Assembly (NCBI GenBank): GCA_024803745.1
Contig: JANJXV010000013.1
Location: 1,116,001-1,180,000 of the forward strand
Origin: Megascapheus bottae
Lineage: Eukaryota; Chordata; Mammalia; Rodentia; Geomyidae
DNA: 64,000 bases
Reading direction: 5' to 3'
Shown here: positions 33,810 through 45,387 of the stretch, one piece after another
Layout of the letters: every line of letters starts with the position of its first letter
Numbering within the stretch: the first letter of the stretch is position 1
Notes under the pieces: model-generated
Seen by the model: the letters and a program-made list of their open reading frames with translations, nothing else
Told to the model about the DNA's origin: nothing
Databases searched by the model: none
Translations under genes and position numbers: made by a program

Positions 33810-33965
33810 CATTGGAAAGCACTTCATTTCATGAAGTCTTAGTTTACTTTTCTTCTAATGGAACTTATTGTAGCTACATAGCAGGGATATTAGGTAATTT
33901 AATGAGTGAAGGTTTTGAGGGCCTGGCACATAATAGGTATGGAATAAATATTTGCTGGATACATT
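33810..33965 (+). mobile_element. MIR SINE
   Basis: GAAGTCTTAGTTTACTTTTC...AGCTACATAGCAGGGATATTAG...GGGCCTGGCACATAATAGGTATGGAATAAATATTTGCTGG is a clear MIR 3' half. Confidence 0.8.
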
Positions 33966-34021
33966 ATGCATATAATTACTGATCTTTCATGGAATGGATC
34001 AGTAACCCATCAAAACTGGAT

Positions 34022-34218
34022 AAGGCTGAGAGTGTGGCCTAGTGGTAGAGTGCTACCTATCATGCCCAAAGCCCTGGGTTTTATTCCTTGGTACCATATA
34101 CATGGAAGAAGCCAGAGTGATGCTGTGGCTCAAGTCGTAGAGTACTATCCTTGAGAATGTTCAAGGACAGTGTCCAGGCCTTGAGTTCAAGACCCAGGCC
34201 TGGCAAAAAAACAACAAC
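34022..34218 (+). mobile_element. B-type SINE, sense
   Basis: GTGTGGCCTAGTGGTAGAGTGC...CCCTGGGTTTTATTCC, then the GTGGCTCAAGTCGTAGAG right half and A-rich tail. AACTGGAT repeats at 34,014-34,021 and 34,219-34,226. Confidence 0.93.
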
Positions 34219-34226
34219 AACTGGAT

Positions 34227-34257
34227 GTAAGCAACAGCTTACATGGCTGTTGCTTAC
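34227..34257. repeat. 11-bp perfect inverted repeat (hairpin)
   Basis: GTAAGCAACAG and CTGTTGCTTAC separated by 9 nt, starting right after the SINE target-site copy. Confidence 0.9.
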
Positions 34258-34424
34258 TGTTTATGTCTAGGTTACATAAAGCAATTTGTATTCAAGTCTT
34301 TCAAAAGATTACCAAGCAGACTCATTGGAAGAGGGTTTTCACAGACAGATTAATTATGGTTTTACTACTCTACTCAACTGGCTCATAGTTGGAGCTTTCA
34401 AGTACCAGTTTCTACTCATCTCTC

Positions 34425-34510
34425 CTGTCTCTGTCTCTGTGTTTCTATCTGTGTCTCTCTGTCTCTGTCTCTGTCTCTGTCTCTGTCTCTCTGTCTTTCA
34501 TTCTCCCTGT
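34425..34510. repeat. CTCTGT-rich low-complexity tract
   Basis: Repeated CTGTCT units at the tail side of the next SINE. Confidence 0.92.
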
Positions 34511-34519
34511 CCCTCTTTC

Positions 34520-34735
34520 ATGGGTTCCCTGATCCTGGTGCTAGAACTCAGGACCTAGGAATATCTCTCAACTTTTATTGGCTCAAGGCTAGCACTGACC
34601 ACTTTGGCCACAGCTCCATTTTCAGCTAAGAATCTCATGGAATTTCCTTCCTCAGCCTTGCTTCAAACCATGATCCTCGCCTCTCAAGTCTTCTCATCTA
34701 TGAGGATTATAGACAGGAGCCACTGGAGCTTAACT
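34520..34735 (-). mobile_element. A-type SINE, antisense, diverged
   Basis: GCTAGAACTCAGGACCTAGG...GGCTCAAGGCTAGCAC...ACCATGATCCTCGCCTCTC...GGATTATAGACAGGAGCCAC. Confidence 0.8.
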
Positions 34736-34847
34736 CTACCAATTTTTGGATTTGAATCTGTGACTAAATAAACCAGAGTCCATATTTTCCCTTTGGAATT
34801 TTATTATTTCTCCAACTATAAGAAAAATAATATAGCATAAAGATGTT

Positions 34848-35047
34848 TTGTTTTGTTTTTGTTTGTTCTCTTGCCAGTTGTGGAGCTTGAGCTCAAGACC
34901 TGGACAATGCCCTTTTGCTTTCTCAAGGCTAGCAGGCTACAATTGAGCCATGGCAACACTTCTGGCTTTTTCTGTGTATGTGGTACGATGGAATCAAACC
35001 CAGGACTTAGTGCATTCACTGTACCATTAGGCCACACTACCAGTTCC
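34848..35047 (-). mobile_element. B-type SINE, antisense
   Basis: TTGCCAGTTGTGGAGCTTGAGCTCAAGACC...CTGTGTATGTGGTACGATGGAATCAAACCCAGG...CATTAGGCCACACTACCAG. Confidence 0.9.
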
Positions 35048-35690
35048 AAGGATGTCTTTATAGGTAGTCCTGCATTGCAGTTTCCATAGTAGTAAGAATG
35101 AAATGAATTATTAACATGATTTTTCCATAAATATCTTTTTGTGCTTTAGGTATATGGCAGAAAGTCTAGGACCTTGGGTTTAAATTCCATTCCTGTACAT
35201 ATTAGATGGCATCATCTGAGGCTTCTTGTATTGTGTGGTTAAGTAGGACCAGGAATGTCTACTACATATGACTATTATATTAGCTAAGTAAAATAATGTA
35301 TGCTCTGCTTCCCATAGTTGGGAAGTTAGCTATTATGCATATTTTGAAGCATACTCATGCCTTCTATAAATGATAGACGGCTGCCCACATCCTGCTCTGT
35401 GCCTAGACTTGGCCCTGTAAAAGGCCTCACAGATGTATCTACAGTATACTTTCCTAATGTCTGATACTCAATTCAGTCCAGTCAAATTGACAATCAAGAT
35501 TACTAATCTACCCTCTGATAAGCCAATCTTATGCCTTAATATTGCATCACTAATCCCCAGAAGGGTACCTGTCCATCTTGTAATGCAAAATGAGTTCAGT
35601 TTATCTCTGAGAGTTACTGTATTCTTAACAGTTCCAACATCCTTCCAAAGTCTGAATTCCAAGCGTATCACAAAAGTCATAACTGTTAAA
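35048..35690. other. GRM5 intron, no feature recognised
   Basis: A 94-aa ORF at 35.43-35.72 kb shows no recognised family. Confidence 0.4.
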
Positions 35691-35699
35691 TATGATGTC

Positions 35700-35880
35700 C
35701 TGTTGAATGCAAAATAATGAAATTAGAAAAATTATGGGGACAAGTGGGATTAAGAGGGATAGTAGTGAATGAGGAAAGAGAAAGCATTGATCAAGATGCA
35801 TTATACTCATAAACTCACATGTTAAATTGTTACTCTTTTGGACAACTACTTAAAGATAATACAAATATAGTTTTCACATA
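35700..35880 (+). mobile_element. Old L1 3' end (sense), tentative
   Basis: GGGACAAGTGGGATTAAGAGGG then GCATTATACTCATAAACTCACATGTTAAATTGTTACTC...ACAACTACTTAAAGATAATAC, the same tail family as 1.1 kb. Confidence 0.5.
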
Positions 35881-36220
35881 TGTGCAATTCTAAGAAATAA
35901 TAGCATGGTGTAAAATCTCTCATTTCTCCCAAGGGGAGATATAGAGTATCAGGGAAACATTGTCTCAAAGCAAGAGGGAAGCCAAACAAGGCAATTATTG
36001 CACAGTGTAAGTTCACTCCTTCCATTCTCCTGTCTCCAGTCCTTGTGCGTTATTTTCCTCAGCAGACCTTCTATGCTTGGTGCCTCCAGGTTTTCAGTGG
36101 TGCACTGCAACTTAGGCTTTACCTTCACAGCCTCATGCAAAGCCAGGCTTCCTGCAGGTCAATTCTGTCACACATTTTTCTGACTTCTCAAGAGAACATG
36201 CATTTTGCATACTTTTCATA
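35881..36220. other. GRM5 intron, no feature recognised
   Basis: Nothing identified. Confidence 0.4.
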
Positions 36221-37090
36221 AGGAATAGAATGTGGATAGCCCCAATGTGTGCTAACAGCTCCAGAAGTGTCTGGTTACCTTAAACCACAGATGTATTGTT
36301 CACTGTGCTTGATCATCGATGGTGACACAATCCAGAAGGCCGTACATCTAGTACCACAAAGGCTGTCTTTTCTTCTTGGAAAGTCTCTCAATAACTTTAC
36401 CCATTGTTACTATTGGGGCCTGTGATGGGTGGAATCTAGCTAATTCCTGAGATACTATTGAGGCATCATTCTTATGGTTCCTTGTCTTCTTTTTAATGGT
36501 GCCAATTTCTTCAAAAATTGAGCCTCTTGTTTCCAGCATTACACTATTTTCCCTGTCAAAATTGCATACTTTTCAAGTCATTCTTCCCTATCTGTGCACT
36601 ACTTGCTATTCTTGCTATGAATTTGGCTAGTGACTAGCAGTAGCCATGACACAGGCTAAATGTTGGACCATCTTGGAATTTCCTCTACCAGAATCAGTTA
36701 TCTCATCATCTTAAAAAAATTCAGTCTCCCACAAAGTCTTAGGACATAGGTAAAATATAGAGCAATTCTTTCCCAGAAAGTTAAGTGTGATGGCTGCTCC
36801 TTATTTAATTTCCAAATAAGGTCCTTGTTTGCATGAAATCTTATGAAGCATAGTCTTCAGTGTTTCTATTTTCATTAGCATACTGGACTTTGAAGTACTT
36901 ATCAGAGGCATCCACTAAGCTCTGCTTACTCCACTCTACAACTTCTCTAAGGATGTAGTTTCTAAATCCCCACAAATCAGTTCTAAAGTTACAAGGGTCA
37001 GGATTAATCACTACAGTGATTCTACTTCTCAATATTTATTTCCCATTTTAATCAGACTTTCCCTGTGATAGCAACTTGAGGAAAAAAATG
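36221..37090. other. Unclassified repeat-like segment
   Basis: Text such as GCTCCTTATTTAATTTCCAAATAAGGTCC and TTTTAATCAGACTTTCCCTGTGATAGCAACTTGAG has the feel of an old antisense interspersed repeat (perhaps LTR-class), with short antisense ORFs (63 aa each). I could not place it in a family. Confidence 0.3.
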
Positions 37091-38400
37091 ACTTATAAAA
37101 GAAATAATTTGCATCACCTATGATTTAGTTGATAATGAATGTTGATTATGACAGTGCCTTTATACAGTGATTGTGAAGGAAAAATCCTTTAAAGAATTTC
37201 TTAGAATCAGGTACTGCTAGAATGGAATGTTGTGTGTGCAGTTGTCAGGGGTGTTACCTTGGCTGCTGTTTCTTCTGCCTCTCTTGGGAATGTATTTACC
37301 ATTATTTTGCAAAGTTATTGAAAAGATTAGTGATTTGTATCAAACACAGTGTGCAAAGTCAGTATATGGTAAATATCAAGAGATATTTGAGGTAAAAAAA
37401 GTCTAGTAGCAGGTGGGAGAGGAATGTGTGCTGGAGGCAAGCTCTCAATCTCCATGTTTTCTTGGACCTTGCTTAAGTTTGAATTTTATTGAACGGGCCT
37501 GGACAGGCAATATGAATGACCTTGTTTGACAAGTTCACTTGGTGAGGGAAAGTAAAATTAACAGGAGATTCTACTTTTCTGAGCATGATGGGAAGACTCT
37601 AGTAATTGTTAATATCTAGAATCCAGTAATTCAACCTCAGTGGTACGAGGATTAGACTAGATGGTGCATTGGTAATAATCACAATACAGTCATACACAGC
37701 TTACTGACAGATACATCCACACACGAGCACACTATCTCTTCAGTAGTTACAGAATGCTGGTTGCTGGAAGGAACTTGAGAGGTTACTGAGTTCATTCTTA
37801 TATCTACTTCTGTCTGACTATTAGACAATATAAATAAGGCTAGTTATAGCCTTGTCTCTTGTACCTCATGGTCAAAGTTTGTGACTTCTCTTTTTTAATA
37901 ACAATTTAAAACATTCTGTTTACAGATGACCATGTGAAAGTTTATGTGTAGGTAGAAATTATCTACTTTTCTAAGCAAAGCCAAGCAGAAACAAAATTTA
38001 CTTTAGGGAGATATGTTTAAATCAGTTTTCTCTTTCTGTCACTCCAGAGGATCGATTCATTATTTGTGTACCAAATTTCAGATGGCAGGTGCCAATAAAT
38101 AGTTGTCAGTGAATCAGCCTCGCAACAGCAGCATGCTGACTGAATACATCCAAATGTATAGAAACAACCATCTGAGAATGAAATTGTATTTTACCCACTC
38201 CTTTATCATAAGAAAATGTATTAACTTCTATAAATGCGGGTTCACCTCTCTAAACACGAAAAAAGAATAGATATTATTTTTTCTCATTCCCAGTGAATAG
38301 CACATCTTCCCAGTCTAGAAAATGTATTAATTTTGTTTTATAAGACAATTTCGGAGGATTGTGAGTAGCATTACTTAAAATTATCTCATAAATTATGATC
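37091..38400. other. GRM5 intron, no feature recognised
   Basis: About 1.3 kb of mixed AT-rich DNA. GGAAGGAACTTGAGAGGTTACTGAG near 37,768 hints at an ancient SINE core but is too short to call. Confidence 0.35.
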
Positions 38401-38407
38401 AACATCA

Positions 38408-38668
38408 GCTCAGTGTCAGTGGCTCACATCTGTAATCCTAGCTAATCACGAGGCTGAGATCTGAGGATTGTACTTCAGAGGAATCCCAGGCAGGAATGTC
38501 TGTGAGACTCTCATCTCAAATTTACCCTAAAACACTTTGGATGTGCAGTTGTGGCTCAAGTGGCAGAGTGCTAACAATGAATAAAAAGAAAATTTATGGA
38601 TAGCATCCAGGGTCTGTTCTAGCCCTAGGGCTAGCACCAAAAAACAAAAACACAAACAAAAAACCAAA
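38408..38668 (+). mobile_element. A-type SINE, sense
   Basis: TCAGTGGCTCACATCTGTAATCCTAGCTAATCACGAGGCTGAGATCTGAGG...GTTGTGGCTCAAGTGGCAGAGTGC, then a partly rearranged right half and an A-rich AAAACAAAAACAC tail. Confidence 0.88.
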
Positions 38669-38730
38669 ATGAGCAACAGAAAAGTAAGATCAACATAAGT
38701 TTCATGAAATTATGTTTCTGAACAGAAAAC

Positions 38731-39160
38731 ATTTTCTTTTTTTCTCATATATTTTATTGTAATTAATAGAAGGGTTACATTATATTCAGCAGATAGAAGG
38801 TGCATTACTTCACATACATTGATACCCTTTCTCATGTCTTGGTCCCGATTTCCCTCCCCCTACCCCCCGCCCCTCATCTTGTTTTCCTCCCTTCCCTATC
38901 CGACTTCAAATAACCAAATATGCATAAATACAATATATCAGATAACCAGGTGAAATATTGTAACAATATGAGATAACCAAGGGACAGCAAAAGAGATGAG
39001 AGATAACATAGTACATTAAGGACAACAATCACTCGTTATATGGCTTTTGTTTCTATATCCTGGAGGTCCTGTCATTTAGCCTCATTCTATGTGGCCTTAA
39101 GTATCTAGGTTTTGTTCTATTGTAAATCTTGGGCTCTCTTAGAAGAGATTTACAATAGAA
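38731..39160 (-). mobile_element. 5'-truncated L1, antisense, with terminal fold-back
   Basis: AT-rich tail (ATATTTTATTGTAATTAATAG), TTACTTCACATACATTGATACCC, pyrimidine tract, then GATAACATAGTAC...CTATATCCTGGAGGTCC. The 5' end (right side) folds back: 15-bp arms at 39,115-39,129 and 39,146-39,160. AGAAAAC flanks it at 38,724-38,730 and 39,157-39,163. Confidence 0.88.
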
Positions 39161-39312
39161 AACTTATTTTTCTATGGACATAATATGTGTATTTATAAAA
39201 TTGATATAACAATAAGGCTAAAATGTAAAATATATGATATGATATTTATAAGTATAATCATATATAACATGCTAATTATAATTAAATACATGATTATATA
39301 TAGTATGTGAAA

Positions 39313-39496
39313 TTTGGAAGCGTAGCCTAGTGGTAGAGTGCTCACCTAGCATGCATGAAGCTCTGGGTTCAATTCCTCAGGTCCACACACACAGAAAAAA
39401 GCTGGAAGTGCTGCTGTGGCTCAAGTAGTAGAGTGCTAGCCTTGAGAAAGCCTAAGGACAGAGCCCAGGCCCTGAGTTCAGGGCTCAGGACTGGCA
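39313..39496 (+). mobile_element. B-type SINE, sense
   Basis: GCGTAGCCTAGTGGTAGAGTGCTCACC...CTGGGTTCAATTCC...GTGGCTCAAGTAGTAGAGTGC...GGACTGGCA. The tail has become an AT repeat. Confidence 0.93.

Positions 39497-39523
<27 letters not shown>
39497..39523. repeat. (AT)n microsatellite in a SINE tail
   Basis: Thirteen AT units replace the A-tail of the preceding SINE. Confidence 0.95.
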
Positions 39524-39527
<4 letters not shown>

Positions 39528-39529
39528 TA

Positions 39530-40610
39530 CACATATAATTCCACAGATTATTTTGATAATTAGATATATTTCTTTATAGACAATATTTTTCTTTTCAACC
39601 TTGGCTATTAGGCTATTAGGAATGGTAGTAATAATATAAAATTTTAAGCGTAGTGTAACTTTCTCCAAATGGTTGTTATCTTTAATTTGTTTTCAACTGC
39701 ATGTTTTTGTGGCACTGAGTATCAAATCTGGTGCTTTGCCATTCTAGGAAATTGTGGCACTGCATCCCTTCCCATAAACCACTTTATACTAGCTCCAGAA
39801 ACTAGTTCCAGAAGCAAGGGGCACTTTAATTACAAATGCTGCTGAATTCTATTTCAATACAGAAAATGAAAACAATGAGGTTCCATAATAGGGCCCTTTA
39901 AATCACAGGTTAGTTTAGGAATAATAAGAGGTTTCCTAAGATTCCTTTGAATTAGTTTGTGCTATTCTACCCAAAGGTTTAGTGAGAGATCCGGAAATTA
40001 TTTTTAAGCAAACAACTTTTATTCATTTTGGAATCTTTCTGTTCATGATATATATATATATATATATTCTCTAATGTACTTAAAATGTTGCCTAGAAAAT
40101 GTCAATTACAGATATCTGAGTTCTTAAACATGTGCATAAGAAAATAAACTGGTCATGACCTAATGAGCCTAGTGAAGAGTGAAATGCTGAAATATCCATA
40201 CTGGGGTAGATGCATGTCCAGGAAAACTTCCATTTATTCCCCCCGTTTACCTCAAAGAAATATCTTTGCAATCTTTCACAACAGACACCCTTTAATTTCT
40301 CCTCAGTCATGAGTACTGAGTGGCAGAAGGAAATGGAATGCCATCCACAGCCCGCATGCACCCAGGAAGCTGGCACGAGAGTACTTTTATGAGCTACCCT
40401 GCCATGAAGGAACTAAAAAGCCACGAGATACCTGTCAACAGATTTTAACTTCTATTATTGATGTCTCTGGATTTTGTATACAATTAGTAGAGGCAAAACA
40501 GGCATCCAAAAGCAATTGAAGGAACGCTATTTAAAAAAAAAAGGAACCCTACCTCTAGTAAAAATAAGCAATATCTTCTAACCTGTGTTCAGGTCAGCTC
40601 AGAAAGATCT
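39530..40610. other. GRM5 intron, no feature recognised
   Basis: Includes a short (TA)9 run near 40,050 and a 94-aa antisense ORF (40,092-40,376) without a known domain. Confidence 0.4.
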
Positions 40611-40617
40611 TTCTTAA

Positions 40618-40717
40618 TCTCTCTCTGTCTCTCTCTGTCTCTCTGTCTGTCCCTCCCTCCCTCCCTCCCTCCCTCCCTCCCTCCTTCCCTCCCTCCCCCC
40701 CCCTCTCTCTCTCTCTG
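40618..40717. repeat. CTGT/(CCCT)n/CT low-complexity tract
   Basis: CTCTGT units, then about nine CCCT units, C9 and (CT)n at the tail of the next SINE. Confidence 0.95.
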
Positions 40718-40917
40718 TCCATACTGGGGCTTGAACTCATTTCACTTAGCTTTTTCCATTTACAACTGGTATTCTGCCTCTTGAGTCACACCTCACTTCT
40801 GACTTTTTCCTAATTAATTATGGAGATAAGACTACCACAGATTTATCTGTCTTGATCCTCAGATTTCAGCCTTCTACTCGGGGAGTATTTTAGGCCTGGA
40901 ATACTAATACCTGGATG
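40718..40917 (-). mobile_element. A-type SINE, antisense, diverged
   Basis: TACTGGGGCTTGAACTC...TTAATTATGGAGATAAGAC...CTTGATCCTCAGATTTCAGCC. Confidence 0.8.
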
Positions 40918-41205
40918 CCCTCTTAAGTTTTTATGACACGCTAGCCCTAATAACAGAAGTATGAGTTCTGATTTCAATCCTTTGTGATGTAATTGTAATG
41001 TTCTTGTTGTATTTACAGGGCTTAAGGTGCAGAGGCTGATTTAGGAGCAACAATATTGAAAAGAGAAAGAGAAGTTGCTGTGAATGCTCGTTTGTCGATG
41101 TCTAGGTCTGTGTGAACATTTAAGTGTGATATACACATAAATTTGTACATATGGCATGTACATCTTGTGTTCAGGGATGCTATCAGATATATTATTAGTT
41201 GATTA

Positions 41206-41343
41206 TTTTTGTCAGTCATAGGACTTGATTTCTGGGCCTGGGAGTTGTCCAAGCTCAAGGCTATTGCCCTACCCCTTGAGCCACAGCACCACTTGTGGGT
41301 TTCTAGCTCGGATTATAGGTGTGAGCCACCCACCACGCCTGGT
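41206..41343 (-). mobile_element. A-type SINE, antisense, internally deleted
   Basis: TTGTCAGTCATAGGACTTGATTTC...CCTTGAGCCACAGCACCACTTGTGGGTTTC jumps directly to TAGCTCGGATTATAGGTGTGAGCC, losing the linker and most of the 7SL half. Confidence 0.88.
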
Positions 41344-41378
41344 TCATTGGTTGGTATTAGAAGAGAATAAAAGCCCTA

Positions 41379-41690
41379 GGATATAGAAACAAAGGCCATA
41401 TAATGAATGATTGTTGTCCTTAAGGTACTATGTTATCTCTCAGCTCTTTTGCTGTCCCTTCGTTATCTCATATTGTTACAGTATCTCACTTTGTTACCTC
41501 ATATATCGGATATATTTGTATTTGGTTATTTGAAATTGGATAGGGAAGAGGGGAAAACAAGATGGGGGGTGGGGGGTAGGGTAATGGGGACCAAGACATA
41601 TGAACGGGTATCAATGTATGTGAATTAATGCACCTTCTATCTGTGAAATATCATGTAACCTTTTTATTAATTGCAATAAAAATATCAAAA
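41379..41690 (+). mobile_element. 5'-truncated L1, sense, with 10-bp TSD
   Basis: Starts GGATATAGAAACAAAGGCC and runs through the polypurine tract (GGGAAGAGGGGAAAACAAG, then G6TG6) to TTGCAATAAAAATATC. AAAAGCCCTA flanks it at 41,369-41,378 and 41,691-41,700. Confidence 0.93.
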
Positions 41691-41700
41691 AAGCCCTATC

Positions 41701-43280
41701 TGCATGAAAAGTAAGCAATACCTAAACTTAAATTAAAACATATATGGTATCTAAAGTTAAATGAAATAATGCAGCATAACAAATCTGTTGTACTTTTCAT
41801 ATATACTGCACATTCTAATAACTGAGAGGTTACTAATCTTCAGTGCATAGGGATTCACAGTCTACTAGCTAAGAAAAATGCATGCATTTAATCCCTGTAA
41901 AATGAATATTCACTCGGAAGCCTACCATACGTGTAAGATCAAAATTCCAAGGGTTCACAGGAAGAAAGGCATTGGATTACAATTTGAGGTTTGAAATAAT
42001 TTTTAGTAGAAATGACATTTCTTTGAGTTCCTCTTGAGAAGGATGCTGACAGGATAATGAGCAAATCTCCCAGGTTTCAACCACAATTGCCACAAGAGTA
42101 AAAGATTCCTACCTAAGAGGAGTTTGGAAACAAGGCCACTCTTAAGAAGCAGAGATTAGAAGTGCCTCTGAATATATGGAATTGAAAGGAGTTTTGTATT
42201 CGATTTTGTATTGCTCATCCCATTTTATTAACTAAGACTTGAACCAAAATATGTCCATATAGTCTTTGCAGAGACTGCTACGTAACTCAATTTTATTCAA
42301 GAACCACGAGAATATCATAACACCCTTCCTCCTCTGAGTATACTAAAAAAATCAAGAAACAATTATAAAGAAAATAAATAATATTTTCCCTCTGATAGTC
42401 ACTAAAAGACAGCATAGTTGGTAGACGCTGTTTTCTGCCGAGTAATGCAGGAATTTGAGTGAAAAAATGTCTAAATATTTTCTCTTAAATAGATGCTAAA
42501 AATTCAGGAAAATATATGTGCTATACTTCTAACATTTGTCATTTCTCTATTCAAGTTTATTAAACTCTTACATGAAATGGACTAACAGGCCATCCTGGAG
42601 CCTAATCTAACTCAAGCTGAAAGAAATAAAATTATATATTGACTTTTTTCCCCATGGAGACTTAGATTCAATATAATACACGGAATGGATCATATTAAAT
42701 TTGCAGTAGACAGCCAATGAATAGTCACTGTGCCATGGCTATCTTTGGGAAACTGTCTGCAAACATATGCTATTTTTCTCCTTTTTTCAGGAATTCTTAA
42801 GATGTTGATTTTATGCAAATTGGAAATTCTCTCCCATCTGTAATGGAAAGCAAGTTTTGTATGTTAATTAATAATGGCTAAAACATTGAAGTTATCTTTG
42901 TATGTATTTCCTTCTTTTGTATGTGTTATACAATGTGACCTGGCTACAAAGATCAAATTTACACTTTTGGTTGAATTTTAAGGCAAGTATATTTTTCTGC
43001 TACCATGGATGGCAGCAAAAAATTAGCAAGCTACTTTAACTGGTCCAGATTGTATTTGTGGTTAATTTGATGCTAGAGACTCAAAGAATTCTACCAGAAT
43101 GTTCAACCTAATGAGTGTGTGCCAGTTCTACACCTACTCCATTGGCACATTAAAGTTCCCGCTACCCCTACACATACTGATTTGCAAGTACTACCCAGGT
43201 ATATTCATCCAAAGTTCCATTGTACCAAAAATCTACTTTGAAACTGCTGTTCTTTTCTTTCATTTCTCTTGTAATCCTGG
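41701..43280. other. GRM5 intron, no feature recognised
   Basis: About 1.6 kb of unique-looking AT-rich DNA with no gene or young repeat. Confidence 0.4.
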
Positions 43281-43288
43281 ATTTTCTG

Positions 43289-43519
43289 CTTTTTTTTTCT
43301 TTTTTTCTTTCTTTTTTTTTTTTTTTTTTTTTTTTACCAGTCTTGGGCTCGAGTGTAGGGCTTGAGCACTGTCCTTGGACTTTCTCAAGGCTAAAGCTCT
43401 ACCACTTGAGCCTCAGCACCACTTCTGGCTTTTTTCTATGTATGTGGGACTGAGGAATTGAATCCAGGTCTTCATGCATGATAGGCAAGCATTCTACTAC
43501 TAGGCCAAACTCCTGGCCC
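43289..43519 (-). mobile_element. B-type SINE, antisense, long T tail
   Basis: T-rich tail of about 47 bp, then ACCAGTCTTGGGCTCGAG...GGAATTGAATCCAGGTCTTCATGCATG...CTACTAGGCCAAACTCCTGGCC. Confidence 0.93.
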
Positions 43520-44940
43520 GCTTGTCAAATAATGGAGTTCCTTCACTTCTCCTTTTGTTCTTTCCCTTCTTCCTCTCTGTTTTTCTCTTTTTTACACATT
43601 TTCCTTCTTGCTAATTATTTAATCAATTTGAAACTTAGGTCCATTTCCATAGGCCTTATTTCTATAAGAATAGAAGATAAAATACCTAGTAATTGATCTT
43701 CAAGCAATTGGAGACCAGGTCCACATTTCTGTAACAAACAGTGAATTATTTAATCAAATTAAAGGTAACTTTTTTTCCAGTGAAATAATAGTGTTATCTC
43801 ACAGCAACAATAGGAGTAAACTTACAGCAGTGCTGTAAATATTGTATAACATTATGTATATTGATTAGCATTATGCTCAGTGGACTGCCTGGTCCACAGC
43901 AAATTTATTTTGCAGTTACTTTGTTAATCCATGGTTGATGAAGCCTGTTGGGGGCAGAGATGTGTTTTATCACATCTATATCAGTTACCTTTGAATATGT
44001 ATTGCTAAGGTAATCTCATCAGTGTTCAGATGTCCATGACTGGAAAGATAGAACTCTAGTTTTCAGTATTCAGGGTTGATTCCTACTTAGGAAGAAACTG
44101 AAACATTTTTCAACAAATCCTGCCAATTTCTCTGCAACAAACCTAGTTTGAACCAGACATCACTAATATGATCATGAAGATGTCAGATCTTTGAAGTTAT
44201 TATGACACGAGTGTTGTGAAAAATTTGATAACTAAATCGATTTATCTCAAAATCCATTTTTAAATTCATACTCAAAACCAATTCAAATGAATATTGATGT
44301 GTTTTCTATTTAAAAAATGAGGAACCTGTTCATAAACTTCTGGAAATACAGTTAATGAAAGATTATAGGAGTTATGAGAGAATAACAAGAAAAGGCCACT
44401 GCACTGAGAAAACGAAGCATATGGACTCTGTATATTAACTACAGTTCATTGAGGTTTGGTTTACTGAGGTTGACCAGTTCCAAGTTATGGAACTATGTTG
44501 GAAATTGGCCTCACTTCTACTGATTACCTGTTTAGTAGCTTGGGTTATAATTGCCTGCATTGTATGGGCATATTTGCATAAAAACGTCTTGGTATTTAAA
44601 ATGCATGCTTATATAATTTTTCTCACTGCTTGAAATAATTCCCTGCTATCTTCTAGTCCCCTTTCAAATCTAAGAGGGCCCATGATGCTTAATCCTTCAT
44701 TTCCTCCCTTGTCTTTCTCTACAAGCACCAACATTCTTCAATCCCACTTACTTCCCTTTCCTTCTGCTATGAGCCTGAGGGATATGGTAGCTCAAGATAA
44801 CTGAGTTGGATATGTCCTGAGCTGGATAAGAGAGCAGTGATACAAGTTAAAACTATGTATGACATTTCTGTGTACAGCCATGCCTCCCAAATTATTGTAT
44901 TCCATATTAATATTGACTGGCTTATAAATGTATGAAATAC
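43520..44940. other. GRM5 intron, no feature recognised
   Basis: Unique-looking sequence. No gene. Confidence 0.4.
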
Positions 44941-44944
44941 TTCT

Positions 44945-45176
44945 TTTATGAATTTGAGGTTTGAGTTGAGAGGGCTCGAATTCAAAAGCAAGCCCTGTTT
45001 GCTTGCTCAGCTGATACTCTACCACATGAGCCATGCTTCCAGCCTTGACAGTTTGTGGTTATTGTAGAGATAGAATCTCACAAACTTTTCTGCATGGTCT
45101 GCTTCTTAAAGTCCTTTCTCTTGATCTTAGGTTCCTGGATATTTAGGATTACTGGTATGAACTGTCAGTGACTGGA
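44945..45176 (-). mobile_element. Diverged 7SL/tRNA-type SINE, antisense
   Basis: CTCTACCACATGAGCCATGCTTCCAGCC...AGAGATAGAATCTCACAAAC...GGTTCCTGGATATTTAGGATTACTGG keeps the A-type order but with low identity. Confidence 0.65.
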
Positions 45177-45204
45177 AGAGGTTTGACTTTAATAATTCAT
45201 TTTT

Positions 45205-45387
45205 CTGGGGCAGAGAGCATGGGGTAGGGGTAGGGTGATCACTTAGTATGCAAGGAACCCTGGGCTTGATTCTTTGGAACCACATACACAGAAAAAGCTG
45301 GAAGTGGCGCTGTGACTCAAGTGGCAGAGTGCTAGCCTTGAGCCCTGAGTTCAAAGCCCCAAGACTGGCAAAAAGAAAAACAAAGGC
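45205..45387 (+). mobile_element. B-type SINE, sense, tail hit by an L1
   Basis: GGGTGATCACTTAGTATGCAAGGAACCCTGGGCTTGATTC, right half CTGTGACTCAAGTGGCAGAG, shortened middle, A-rich tail AAAAAGAAAAACAAAGGC. Confidence 0.9.
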
